A stretch of DNA of 64,000 nucleotides from JAAFHB01 sp963675995 (lineage in GTDB: Bacteria > Bacteroidota > Bacteroidia > Bacteroidales > Prolixibacteraceae). A program made the position numbers and the translations under genes. Positions 19,701 through 26,426 of this stretch are shown here, one piece after another. The stretch covers positions 2,418,001 to 2,482,000 of the forward strand of contig CAXXIY010000002.1 in assembly GCA_963675995.2 (NCBI GenBank). The letters run 5' to 3'. Under the pieces are notes generated by a model. That model had not been told where the DNA came from. It saw only the letters and a list, made by a program, of their open reading frames with translations, and ran no database searches. Position 1 is the first letter of the stretch. Each line of letters begins with the position of its first letter.

Positions 19701-22700
19701 ACGGGCAAACTCGGCATCCTGTTTCGCCTTCTCGATCGCCTGGGCAAGAAGCTTCTCGGCTTCGGCAAGTTTGGAAACAGCTACCGGATCTTTGGGGCGG
19801 ATCACAAGAGCAGCCTTAAAGTTGGCAATCCCCTCTGTGTATTTGGCCTGTTTTACATTCGCATCACCTTCGGCCAGCAACCGCGCAAACTCTGCATCCT
19901 GTTTCGCCTTCTCGATTGCCTGGGCAAGCAGCTTTTCTGCCTCGGCAAGTTTGGAAACGGCTACCGGATCTTTTGGTCTGATCACAAGCGCTGCTTTAAA
20001 GTTGGCAATCCCCTCATTAAATTTTGATTGTTTCACATTCGCATCACCTTCGGCCAGCAACCTATTAAACTCTGCGTCCTGTTTTGCTTTTTCGATCGCC
20101 TGGGCCAGGAGCTTCTCTGCTTCGGCAATCTTCGCCAATGTGGTGGCGTCTCCCGGACGGATTTTTAATGCTGATTTGTAACTTGTTATCCCTTCCTCAT
20201 ACTTGGCCTGTTTCACATTCGCATCACCTTCGGCAATCAAACGGGCAAACTCTGCATCCTGTTTCGCCTTCTCGATTGCCTGGGCCAGGAGCTTCTCAGC
20301 TTCGGCAATCTTTGCCAATGTGGTGGCGTCTCCCGGACGGATTTTTAATGCTGATTTGTAACTTGTTATCCCTTCCTCATACTTGGTCTGCTTCACATTC
20401 TGATCACCTTCGGCAATCAAACGGGCAAACTCGGCATCCTGTTTCGCCTTCTCGATCGCCTGGGCCAGTAGCTTCTCAGCTTCGGCAAGTTTGGAAACGG
20501 CTACCGGATCTTTTGGTCTGATCACAAGCGCTGCTTTGAAATTGGCAATCCCCTCTGGGTATTTGGCCTGTTTCACATTCGCATCACCTTCGGCCAGCAA
20601 CCGCGCAAACTCTGCATCCTGTTTCGCCTTCTCGATTGCCTGGGCAAGCAGCTTTTCTGCCTCGGCAAGTTTGGAAACGGCTACCGGATCTTTTGGTCTG
20701 ATCACAAGAGCTGCTTTAAAGTTGGCAATCCCCTCCGTATATTTGGCCTGTTTTACATTCTGATCACCTTCGGCCAGTAACCTCGCAAACTCGGCATCCT
20801 GCTTCGCCTTCTCGATTGCCTGGGCAAGCAGCTTCTCTGCTTCGGCAATCTTCGCCAATGTGGTGGCGTCTCCCGGACGGATTTTTAATGCTGATTTATA
20901 ACTTGTTATCCCTTCCTCATACTTGGCCTGTTTCACATTCGCATCACCTTCGGCAATCAAACGGGCAAACTCTGCATCCTGTTTCGCCTTTTCGATTGCC
21001 TGGGCCAGGAGCTTCTCAGCTTCGGCAATCTTTGCCAATGTGGTGGCGTCTCCCGGACGGATTTTTAATGCTGATTTGTAACTTGTTATCCCTTCCTCAT
21101 ACTTGGTCTGCTTCACATTCTGATCACCTTCGGCAATCAACCGCGCAAACTCTGCATCCTGTTTCGCCTTCTCGATCGCCTGGGCAAGCAGCTTTTCTGC
21201 CTCAGCAAGTTTGGAAACGGCTACCGGATCTTTTGGTCTGATCACAAGCGCTGCTTTGAAATTGGCAATCCCCTCTGTGTATTTGGCCTGTTTCACATTC
21301 GCATCACCTTCGGCTAGCAACCGCGCAAACTCGGCATCCTGCTTCGCCTTCTCGATTGCCTGGGCAAGCAGCTTTTCTGCCTCGGCAAGTTTGGAAACGG
21401 CTACCGGATCTTTTGGTCTGATCACAAGCGCTGCTTTAAAGTTGGCAATCCCCTCCGTGTATTTGGCCTGTTTCACATTCGCATCACCTTCGGCAATCAA
21501 ACGGGCAAACTCGGCATCCTGTTTCGCCTTCTCGATCGCCTGGGCAAGGAGCTTCTCGGCTTCGGCAAGTTTGGAAACGGCTACCGGATCTTTGGGGCGG
21601 ATCACAAGCGCTGCCTTAAAGTTGGCAATCCCCTCTGGGTATTTGGCCTGTTTCACATTCGCATCACCTTCGGCCAGCAACCGCGCAAACTCGGCATCCT
21701 GCTTCGCCTTCTCGATCGCCTGGGCAAGCAGCTTTTCTGCTTCAGCAAGTTTGGAAACGGCTACCTGATCTTTGGGGCGGATCACAAGGGCGGCCTTAAA
21801 GTTGGCAATCCCCTCTGGGTATTTGGCCTGTTTTACATTCTGATCACCTTCGGCAATCAACCGCGCAAACTCTGCATCCTGTTTCGCCTTCTCGATCGCC
21901 TGGGCAAGCAGCTTTTCTGCCTCAGCAAGTTTGGAAACGGCTACCGGATCTTTTGGTCTGATCACAAGCGCTGCTTTGAAATTGGCAATCCCCTCTGGGT
22001 ATTTGGCCTGTTTCACATTCGCATCACCTTCGGCTAGCAACCGCGCAAACTCGGCATCCTGCTTCGCCTTCTCGATTGCCTGGGCAAGCAGCTTTTCTGC
22101 CTCGGCAAGTTTGGAAACGGCTACCGGATCTTTTGGTCTGATCACAAGCGCTGCTTTAAAGTTGGCAATCCCCTCCGTGTATTTGGCCTGTTTCACATTC
22201 TGATCACCTTCGGCCAGCAACCTATTAAACTCTGCGTCCTGTTTTGCTTTTTCGATTGCCTGGGCCAGGAGCTTTTCTGCTGCTGCAAGTTTTGATTCTG
22301 CAACCGGATTATCAGGAATAATTTTCAACGCTCCTTTATAATTCAGAACGGCTTCACTATATTTTAAACTAGCCACATTGGCATCTCCCAAGGCAATTAG
22401 GCGATCAGATTCAGCTTTATTTTTGGCTTCATTTTCAAGATCTTTTAATTCTGCAGCTAATTCCTTTAGCTTTTCTATTACAAATTTATCGCCTGGTTTG
22501 ATTTTTAATGCTTCCCCATAAACCCTATAAGCATTAACCAGGTCTGGTTTTTTCTCATATTCTAAAGCTTCTGTAATTTTTAAATTAAATTTCTTCTCAA
22601 TTATGCTTTTAAGGGCATTATTCATTTCATCCTGTATAGCCTGATCATCAATAAAAACTTCTGAATCAAAATTATCGAGCTTACCATTAGGTGAATAATA

Positions 22701-23144
22701 AATTTTCCCAATAGTTTTACCTTCGAAGTTCATCTTTTTGGCATCCTCTATCTTTTTGTAGAGAGATACGATAATTGAAAAAGGGGGAAATACACTATCC
22801 TTCTCCCATACGTTACGTGGAATTACCGTAGACACGCGTAATTCCTTGTCATAATAACCCTCTTTAGTAACAATTATTTTGTACTCCTTAAAATAGCTAA
22901 GTTCAAGATCAAATTTCCCCGTGGCAGGAACATTAATACTCTTTTCGATTTGTTTTGAATCCAGATTAATAAGATTTACGATGGTACCAGATGGGTCCCC
23001 ACTATCCAATTTTACTTTACCGGGAATCTGAAAATTTTTATATTTGGCAAGACCGGCAGGAACTCGTTTCGATTGCCCCTCTACATTACTGCTAAGCAGA
23101 AGCAGTGAGAAAACAATAAAAATCTGAATAAAGCGAGTATTCAT
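10710..23144 (-). CDS. Giant secreted TPR-like tandem-repeat protein, about 4,144 residues
   Basis: The start is taken at the ATG 23142-23144, which opens a signal peptide (MNTRFIQIFIVFSLLLLSSNVEG). A frame extending to 23204 would begin upstream of the predicted transcription start. Residues about 35-105 look like a carboxypeptidase-regulatory-type beta sandwich (SGTIVNLINL, KEYKIIVTKEGYYDKELRV). From about residue 235 to 3834 come roughly 60 units of exactly 60 residues, each a TPR-like helix pair (AEGDANVKQAKYPEGIANFK, then AALVIRPKDP) joined by a charged helix (KLLAQAIEKAKQDAEF). About 300 C-terminal residues hold diverged copies with an ARFYY motif. No membrane segment, OmpA domain or catalytic motif was seen. 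Function is unknown; a very long periplasmic or surface filament or scaffold is inferred. The repeats are clearly GC-richer than the flanks. Confidence 0.9.
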   Translation of the reverse strand: MNTRFIQIFIVFSLLLLSSNVEGQSKRVPAGLAKYKNFQIPGKVKLDSGDPSGTIVNLINLDSKQIEKSINVPATGKFDLELSYFKEYKIIVTKEGYYDKELRVSTVIPRNVWEKDSVFPPFSIIVSLYKKIEDAKKMNFEGKTIGKIYYSPNGKLDNFDSEVFIDDQAIQDEMNNALKSIIEKKFNLKITEALEYEKKPDLVNAYRVYGEALKIKPGDKFVIEKLKELAAELKDLENEAKNKAESDRLIALGDANVASLKYSEAVLNYKGALKIIPDNPVAESKLAAAEKLLAQAIEKAKQDAEFNRLLAEGDQNVKQAKYTEGIANFKAALVIRPKDPVAVSKLAEAEKLLAQAIEKAKQDAEFARLLAEGDANVKQAKYPEGIANFKAALVIRPKDPVAVSKLAEAEKLLAQAIEKAKQDAEFARLIAEGDQNVKQAKYPEGIANFKAALVIRPKDQVAVSKLAEAEKLLAQAIEKAKQDAEFARLLAEGDANVKQAKYPEGIANFKAALVIRPKDPVAVSKLAEAEKLLAQAIEKAKQDAEFARLIAEGDANVKQAKYTEGIANFKAALVIRPKDPVAVSKLAEAEKLLAQAIEKAKQDAEFARLLAEGDANVKQAKYTEGIANFKAALVIRPKDPVAVSKLAEAEKLLAQAIEKAKQDAEFARLIAEGDQNVKQTKYEEGITSYKSALKIRPGDATTLAKIAEAEKLLAQAIEKAKQDAEFARLIAEGDANVKQAKYEEGITSYKSALKIRPGDATTLAKIAEAEKLLAQAIEKAKQDAEFARLLAEGDQNVKQAKYTEGIANFKAALVIRPKDPVAVSKLAEAEKLLAQAIEKAKQDAEFARLLAEGDANVKQAKYPEGIANFKAALVIRPKDPVAVSKLAEAEKLLAQAIEKAKQDAEFARLIAEGDQNVKQTKYEEGITSYKSALKIRPGDATTLAKIAEAEKLLAQAIEKAKQDAEFARLIAEGDANVKQAKYEEGITSYKSALKIRPGDATTLAKIAEAEKLLAQAIEKAKQDAEFNRLLAEGDANVKQSKFNEGIANFKAALVIRPKDPVAVSKLAEAEKLLAQAIEKAKQDAEFARLLAEGDANVKQAKYTEGIANFKAALVIRPKDPVAVSKLAEAEKLLAQAIEKAKQDAEFARLIAEGDQNVKQTKYEEGITSYKSALKIRPGDATTLAKIAEAEKLLAQAIEKAKQDAEFARLIAEGDQNVKQTKYEEGITSYKSALKIRPGDATTLAKIAEAEKLLAQAIEKAKQDAEFNRLLAEGDANVKQSKFNEGIANFKAALVIRPKDPVAVSKLAEAEKLLAQAIEKAKQDAEFARLLAEGDENVKQAKYTEGIANFKAALVIRPKDPVAVSKLAEAEKLLAQAIEKAKQDAEFARLIAEGDQNVKQTKYEEGITSYKSALKIRPGDATTLAKIAEAEKLLAQAIEKAKQDAEFARLIAEGDANVKQAKYEEGITSYKSALKIRPGDATTLAKIAEAEKLLAQAIEKAKQDAEFNRLLAEGDANVKQSKFNEGIANFKAALVIRPKDPVAVSKLAEAEKLLAQAIEKAKQDAEFARLLAEGDENVKQAKYTEGIANFKAALVIRPNDQVAVSKLAEAEKLLAQAIEKAKQDAEFARLIAEGDQNVKQAKYTEGIANFKAALVIRPKDQVAESKLAEAEKLLAQAIEKAKQDAEFARLIAEGDANVKQTKYEEGITSYKSALKIRPGDATTLAKIAEAEKLLAQAIEKAKQDAEFARLLAEGDENVKQAKYTEGIANFKAALVIRPKDPVAVSKLSEAEKLLAQAIEKAKQDAEFARLLAEGDANVKQAKYTEGIANFKAALVIRPKDPVAVSKLAEAEKLLAQAIEKAKQDAEFARLIAEGDQNVKQTKYEEGITSYKSALKIRPGDATTLAKIAEAEKLLAQAIEKAKQDAEFARLIAEGDANVKQAKYEEGITSYKSALKIRPGDATTLAKIAEAEKLLAQAIEKAKQDAEFNRLLAEGDANVKQSKFNEGIANFKAALVIRPKDPVAVSKLSEAEKLLAQAIEKAKQDAEFARLLAEGDENVKQAKYTEGIANFKAALVIRPKDQVAVSKLAEAEKLLAQAIEKAKQDAEFARLLAEGDQNVKQAKYTEGIANFKAALVIRPKDQVAESKLAEAEKLLAQAIEKAKQDAEFAQLIAEGDQNVKQTKYEEGITSYKSALKIRPGDATTLAKIAEAEKLLAQAIEKAKQDAEFARLIAEGDANVKQAKYEEGITIYKSALKIRPGDATTLAKIAEAEKLLAQSMDKAKKDAEFNRLVAEGDEQVKQTKYTEGISSYKSALGIKPGDAGVLAKIAEAEKLLAQSMEKEKKEAEFNRLVAEGDANVKQTKYTEGISSYKSALGIKPGDAGVLAKIAEAEKLLAQSMEKAKKDAEFNRLVAEGDEQVKQTKYTEGIGSYKLALGIKPGDAGVLAKIAEAEKLLAQSMEKEKKEAEFNRLVAEGDANVKQTKYAEGISSYKSALGIKPGDAGVLAKIAEAEKLLAQSMEKEKKEAEFNRLVAEGDANVKQTKYAEGISSYKSALGIKPGDAGVLAKIAEAEKLLAQSMEKAKKDAEFNRLVAEGDEQVKQTKYTEGISSYKSALGIKPGDAGVLAKIAEAEKLLAQSMEKEKKEAEFNRLVAEGDANVKQTKYAEGISSYKSALVIKPGDAGVLAKIAEAEKLLAQSMEKAKKDAEFNRLVAEGDEQVKQTKYTEGIGSYKLALGIKPGDAGVLAKIAEAEKLLAQSMEKEKKEAEFNRLVAEGDANVKQTKYAEGIGSYKLALGIKPGDAGVLAKIAEAEKLLAQSMEKEKKEAEFNRLVAEGDANVKQTKYTEGISSYKSALGIKPGDAGVLAKIAEAEKLLAQSMEKEKKEAEFNRLVAEGDANVKQTKYTEGISSYKSALGIKPGDAGVLAKIAEAEKLLAQSMEKEKKDAEFNRLVAEGDEQVKQTKYAEGISSYKSALGIKPGDAGVLAKIAEAEKLLAQSMEKTKKDAEFNRLVAEGDEQVKQTKYTEGIGSYKLALGIKPGDAGVLAKIAEAEKLLAQSMEKEKKDAEFNRLVAEGDANVKQTKYTEGISSYKSALGIKPGDAAVLAKIAEAEKLLAQSMEKEKKEAEFNRLVAEGDANVKQTKYTEGISSYKSALGIKPGDAGVLAKIAEAEKLLAQSMEKAKKDAEFNRLVAEGDEQVKQTKYTEGIGSYKLALGIKPGDAGVLAKIAEAEKLLAQSMEKEKKDAEFNRLVAEGDANVKQTKYTEGISSYKSALGIKPGDAAVLAKIAEAEKLLAQSMEKEKKEAEFNRLVAEGDANVKQTKYTEGISSYKSALGIKPGDAGVLAKIAEAEKLLAQSMEKTKKDAEFNRLVAEGDEQVKQTKYTEGIGSYKLALGIKPGDAGVLAKIAEAEKLLAQSMEKAKKDAEFNRLVAEGDANVKQTKYTEGISSYKSALGIKPGDAGVLAKIAEAEKLLAQSMEKTKKDAEFNRLVAEGDEQVKQTKFAEGISSYKSALGIKPGDAGVLAKIAEAEKLLAQSMEKAKKDAEFNRLVAEGDEQVKQTKYAEGISSYKSALGIKPGDAGVLAKIAEAEKLLAQSMEKTKKDAEFNRLVAEGDEQVKQTKYAEGISSYKLALGIKPGDAAVLAKIAEAEKLLAQSMAKEKKEAEFNRLVAEGDANVKQTKYAEGISSYKLALGIKPGDAGVLVKIAEAEKLLAQSMAKEKKEAEFNRLVAEGDANVKQTKYAEGISSYKSALGIKPGDAGVLAKIAEAEKLLAQSMAKEKKDAEFNRLIAQGDQYVKQIQYVEGINSYKAALSIRPGDAMTLAKIAETEKLLAMELENAKQKLYQEAINRGESYFAIQQYSSAIQAYSEAHKIKPAETLPPEKIKEIQAILDALAAKMQLEKPPVNENKLSPTEKLLFEKTRLGDENFKKAQWTIARFYYIEGLNIKPDDKYLLSKIEACDKMIESEITAEKMQEFKGKIANADDQMKARNYSSARFYYRSALDIMNWDAYPLQQLKQIDKLITEQLSLTDQKAFEINLKNADEAFSRKEYPNARFYYEKAKEINETDHIKDRLKEIESILNGLETKKSNAAYESYIKLGDEALNQKNNAVARFYYLKANSLKPEEGYPKEKIAKIDSGIINP
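11641..22440 (-). repeat. 180-bp tandem coding repeat, about 60 units
   Basis: The unit is exactly 180 bp with no phase change: the LLAQ-coding segment recurs at 11821 and every 180 bp to 22261 (59 copies), and a diverged copy lies at 11641. Two sub-families meet near 16320. Units below it encode SMEKEKKEAEFNRLVAEGD with GIKPGDAGVLAKI; units above it encode AIEKAKQDAEFARLLAEGD with IRPKDPVAVSKL or IRPGDATTLAKI. A higher-order period is visible: the NRLLAEGDANVKQSKFNEG unit recurs at about 17161, 18601, 19321 and 20041, spaced 1440, 720 and 720 bp. Confidence 0.95.
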
Positions 23145-23201
23145 ATTTAGACAAATTGAGGTATCTTTAAAATTGTTGCAATAATTATTACAGACTAAAA
23201 A

Positions 23202-23209
23202 CAAATATA
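23202..23209 (-). promoter_or_regulatory. -7 box of the giant repeat gene
   Basis: On the minus strand this reads TATATTTG, an exact TAnnTTTG match, 57 bp upstream of the chosen ATG. No well-spaced -33 TTG was found (the nearest leaves a 15-bp spacer). Confidence 0.45.
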
Positions 23210-23228
23210 CGATTTTTGAACATACAAC

Positions 23229-24968
23229 TTATTCGCAGCTATTCATATGATTAAGTCTACTCTTTCGTATTCCATAACTGAAATAGAGTGTAAGGCCAAT
23301 CGCAAGCCAGATTCCAAAACGCATCCAGTTGGTAACGCCTAATTCACTCATAAGGTATAAATTGGTAAGAAGTCCAAGTACTGGAATCAGGGACCATCTT
23401 TGTTTTACCGCAAAAAATGTGATTATCAAGGAAACAAGGATAAAAAAAACATACGGGACAAAATGAACAGAAGATGTTAATCCCGATATAATATTGAAAT
23501 TTAATGCCTTAGTAAAATAATTGTAAATATCAGAACCAAATAATATTAAAAAAACAATAAACCATACCGGTAGTAAGAAGTACCTGCTATTTAAATATGG
23601 GACCTTAAACCCTTTTTCATTCATATTTCTAATTCCCAGCGGGTTCAAAACAAGTATTCCTCCCGAGACGAGAATAAAGGCGAATAGTGTACCTATGCTT
23701 GTAAGATCTGTTACCTCAGTAAGGTTCATAAAGAGTGCAGGAACGGCTACCAAAATCCCTGTAATTATCGTTGAAAAGGCAGGTGTTCTGTATTTAGGAT
23801 GAATTTTTCCAAATATTTTTGGAAGGAGACCATCCCGGCTCATACTCATCCATATACGCGGTTGTCCAAGTTGAAAAACCAGCATCACGCTCGCCATGGC
23901 GATTACAGCACTCAATGCGATAACGCCGGAGAGCTGATGAAGATTAAGTCTTTCAAAAACAAAGGCCAAGGGATCGTCCACACCAAGTTCATGAGAAGAT
24001 ACCATTCCTGTAAGAACAAGACTTACTGCTACATAAAGGATCGTAGTAATGATTAAAGCCAAAAACATTGAAATAGGAATATCGCGTCTTGGATTTTTAC
24101 ACTCCTCAGCAGTGGTAGAAATGGCATCGAACCCGATGTAGGCAAAGAATACTCCGGAAACACCCTTTAAGACGCCTTTAATTCCATCCGGGGCAAATGG
24201 ATGCCAGTTTTCCGGATTTACATAGAAAGCGCCAACTCCGATAACTACGAGCAATATTCCAATTTTAAGCAAGACCATTATATTATTGGCTACTTTAGAT
24301 TCGCGAATTCCAATATAACATATCCATGTAATCAACACCACAATGCCAAGAGCCGGCACATCAGCAATGATTCGAAAATGACCTATCATCGGAGCAGAAA
24401 TCCAGACATTGTAGGCATCCTTAAGTGAAAAACTCAGGTTATTAAACAGTGCCCCATTATTTAACTCCTGAATTACAGCAGCATATCCTCTAGAAGCAGT
24501 AAGATAGTCGGTGGTCAGGTAACCGGGAATATGTACTCCCAATCCGTCAAGAAGTCCCGTGAAATATCCGGACCAGGAAATTGCGACAGCAATATTTCCG
24601 ATGGCATATTCCATGATCAAATCCCAGCCAATAATCCATGCGATCAACTCGCCAAAACTGGCATAAGCATAGGTATATGCACTTCCACTGATCGGGATAG
24701 AGGAGGCAAATTCAGCATAACACATTGCTGAAAGGCCGCAGGCAATAGCGGTAAAAACAAATAACAACGATACTGCAGGTCCTCCACTTGCAGCGGCATT
24801 ACCGATAGTGCTAAATATTCCGGCACCAACAATAGCAGCAACTCCCAGTGCCGTAAGATCTACGACACTGAGGTTTCGTCTCATTCTGTCACCCTTTTCT
24901 GATAAAAGATCGGCTTCTCTAAGGATATGCAGAACAGATTTCTTACGGAATAAACTGGAGAACCTCAA
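23229..24968 (-). CDS. APC-family amino-acid permease (cationic amino-acid transporter type)
   Basis: The 579-residue inner-membrane transporter has about 14 hydrophobic segments and the APC signature at the first helix (TALGVAAIVGAGIFSTIGNAA, unwound GAGIF motif), then GPAVSLLFVFTAIACGLSAMCYAEF. The N-terminus LFRKKSVLHILREADLLSEKGDRMRRNLS resembles YfnA/CAT-type family members, which supports using the TTG start at 24966-24968; the first in-frame ATG would delete this conserved leader. The substrate is not predictable beyond amino acids. The small winged-helix gene at 24995-25174 lies 26 bp upstream on the same strand, suggesting a two-gene operon. Confidence 0.9.
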   Translation of the reverse strand: MRFSSLFRKKSVLHILREADLLSEKGDRMRRNLSVVDLTALGVAAIVGAGIFSTIGNAAASGGPAVSLLFVFTAIACGLSAMCYAEFASSIPISGSAYTYAYASFGELIAWIIGWDLIMEYAIGNIAVAISWSGYFTGLLDGLGVHIPGYLTTDYLTASRGYAAVIQELNNGALFNNLSFSLKDAYNVWISAPMIGHFRIIADVPALGIVVLITWICYIGIRESKVANNIMVLLKIGILLVVIGVGAFYVNPENWHPFAPDGIKGVLKGVSGVFFAYIGFDAISTTAEECKNPRRDIPISMFLALIITTILYVAVSLVLTGMVSSHELGVDDPLAFVFERLNLHQLSGVIALSAVIAMASVMLVFQLGQPRIWMSMSRDGLLPKIFGKIHPKYRTPAFSTIITGILVAVPALFMNLTEVTDLTSIGTLFAFILVSGGILVLNPLGIRNMNEKGFKVPYLNSRYFLLPVWFIVFLILFGSDIYNYFTKALNFNIISGLTSSVHFVPYVFFILVSLIITFFAVKQRWSLIPVLGLLTNLYLMSELGVTNWMRFGIWLAIGLTLYFSYGIRKSRLNHMNSCE

Positions 24969-24994
24969 TAAAATAATATTTGGCGTTTATTCGA

Positions 24995-25174
24995 CTATTT
25001 TACCGGGGCATAAAAACACCTTATCGGCGAATTAATTTTACCCTCAGTGACCAGTTTTTTAATCACTTTGTCGACCTCCTTTTTATCGATTCCTGTGATT
25101 TCAGCAATTTCACCTCCTTTTAAAGGTTTGCCTGCATTTTCAATAGCCTTGAATACAATCTCCTTTGTTTCCAT
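24995..25174 (-). CDS. 59-residue winged-helix DNA-binding protein
   Basis: This short gene runs from the ATG at 25172-25174 to a TAG at 24995-24997. The product, beginning METKEIVFKAIENAGKPLKG, reads as a compact winged helix: helix 1 (TKEIVFKAIENAG), helix 2 (KGGEIAEITG), recognition helix (DKKEVDKVIKKLVTEG) and a wing (KINSPIRCFYAPV). The pattern resembles MarR/ArsR-type minimal HTH domains and lacks any sensor domain. It lies 26 bp upstream of the amino-acid permease on the same strand, so it may be its autoregulated local regulator (inference). No homologue function is recognised. Confidence 0.8.
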   Translation of the reverse strand: METKEIVFKAIENAGKPLKGGEIAEITGIDKKEVDKVIKKLVTEGKINSPIRCFYAPVK

Positions 25175-25264
25175 TTCAAAAATATTTAATAATTACAACT
25201 AAAGATATTTCAACACCTAATATAGATAGGATAATTCAAAAAAAGGATTCTTTAAACTTAACAT

Positions 25265-26338
25265 TTAAAGTCTCGATAAACGGTTAAGTAAAAAATGATC
25301 TGCCAGAACTATTGCAGCCATCGCCTCTACGATCGGGACAGCCCTTGGTAACACACAGGGATCGTGCCTCCCTTTCGGATTAATTGTAGTCTCATTCTCC
25401 TCCTTATCTATTGTCTTTTGCTCTTTTAAAAGGGTTGCAATTGGCTTGAATGCCACACGCCAATAAATATCCTGACCATTGGAGATTCCTCCCTGGATTC
25501 CGCCTGAGTGATTGGTAAGTGTGGAAATCCGCTCTTCAGTTTTGATAAAGATATCATTATGCTGCGAACCGGAAAGTTCAGTTCCTGCAAAACCAGAGCC
25601 ATATTCAAAACCTTTTACAGCATTTATTCCCAACATGGCATGACCAAGATCGGCATGAAGTTTATTGAAAACCGGTTCACCCCATCCCGACGGAACGCCG
25701 GTAATCACACCACTAATTACACCTCCGACAGTATCATGCTCTCTTCCGGCCTTTTCAATACGCTCAATCATTCGCTGAGCAGTTTCAGAATCGGGACATC
25801 TGACAATATTCGATTCAGTCATTGAAAGATCCAAATCCTGATATGGTTTTGCCAGTGATATCTCTCCCACCTGCGATACATAAGCATTGATTTTTATTCC
25901 TAATCCGGATAAGAGTTGTTTGGCGATTGCACCGGCAACAACCCTTGCGATGGTTTCACGGGCGGAGGATCGACCCCCACCCCGATGATCACGCAAACCA
26001 TATTTCTGATCATAAGTATAATCGGCATGCGAAGGACGGTAAACATTTTTCAGATCGTTATAATCAGCTGAATGTTGATCCTGGTTCCTGATGATGAAAC
26101 CAATGGGAGTTCCCATTGTTTGGCCCTGAAAGATACCCGAAAGAAATTCAACCCTATCACTTTCACTACGTTGGGTTGTGATATGAGACTGACCTGGTTT
26201 ACGGCGATCCAATTCATTTTGAATCAAATTAAGATCTAGTGTTAAGCCTGCCGGGCAACCATCTATTACACCTCCAATTGCTCCGCCATGAGATTCGCCA
26301 AAAGAAGTCAGTCTGAAAGCCCTTCCTAATGTGTTCAT
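25265..26338 (-). CDS. aroC: Chorismate synthase
   Basis: AroC converts 5-enolpyruvylshikimate-3-phosphate to chorismate, the last step of the shikimate pathway, using reduced FMN. The 357-residue protein has the family signatures: GESHGGAIGGVIDGCPAG (about 14-31), RKPGQSHITTQRSESDRVEFLSG, HADYTYDQKYGLRDHRGGGRSSARETIARVVAGA (about 104-137), GSGFAGTELSG and HSGGIQGGISNGQDIYWRVAFKP, then GRHDPCVLPRAVPIVEAM. The ATG at 26336-26338 gives the standard N-terminus. It stands alone: no other aro gene is nearby, and a terminator separates it from slyD upstream. Confidence 0.97.
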   Translation of the reverse strand: MNTLGRAFRLTSFGESHGGAIGGVIDGCPAGLTLDLNLIQNELDRRKPGQSHITTQRSESDRVEFLSGIFQGQTMGTPIGFIIRNQDQHSADYNDLKNVYRPSHADYTYDQKYGLRDHRGGGRSSARETIARVVAGAIAKQLLSGLGIKINAYVSQVGEISLAKPYQDLDLSMTESNIVRCPDSETAQRMIERIEKAGREHDTVGGVISGVITGVPSGWGEPVFNKLHADLGHAMLGINAVKGFEYGSGFAGTELSGSQHNDIFIKTEERISTLTNHSGGIQGGISNGQDIYWRVAFKPIATLLKEQKTIDKEENETTINPKGRHDPCVLPRAVPIVEAMAAIVLADHFLLNRLSRL

Positions 26339-26350
26339 AATTAAAAATTA

Positions 26351-26380
26351 ATAAACCCGAAGCGAAAACTTCGGGTTTAT
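26351..26380 (-). terminator. Terminator between slyD and aroC
   Basis: A perfect 12-bp stem ATAAACCCGAAG/CTTCGGGTTTAT (26351-26362 with 26369-26380) has a 6-nt loop. On the minus strand a short T-rich stretch follows. It lies 46 bp after the slyD stop. Confidence 0.8.
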
Positions 26381-26426
26381 AAAAGTATGAAATTTTGTCA
26401 AACTCTGAAATCCTCAGATAAAATAT

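Noticed and set aside
11742..22203. Many long plus-strand frames (up to 508 codons) opposite the giant gene
   Set aside because: They arise because the 180-bp repeat has no stop in those antisense frames. They repeat with the array, lack signals, and end where repeat units diverge.
23145..23204. N-terminal extension of the giant protein to 23204
   Set aside because: It would place the start codon within the predicted -7 box, upstream of the transcription start, and hide the signal peptide.
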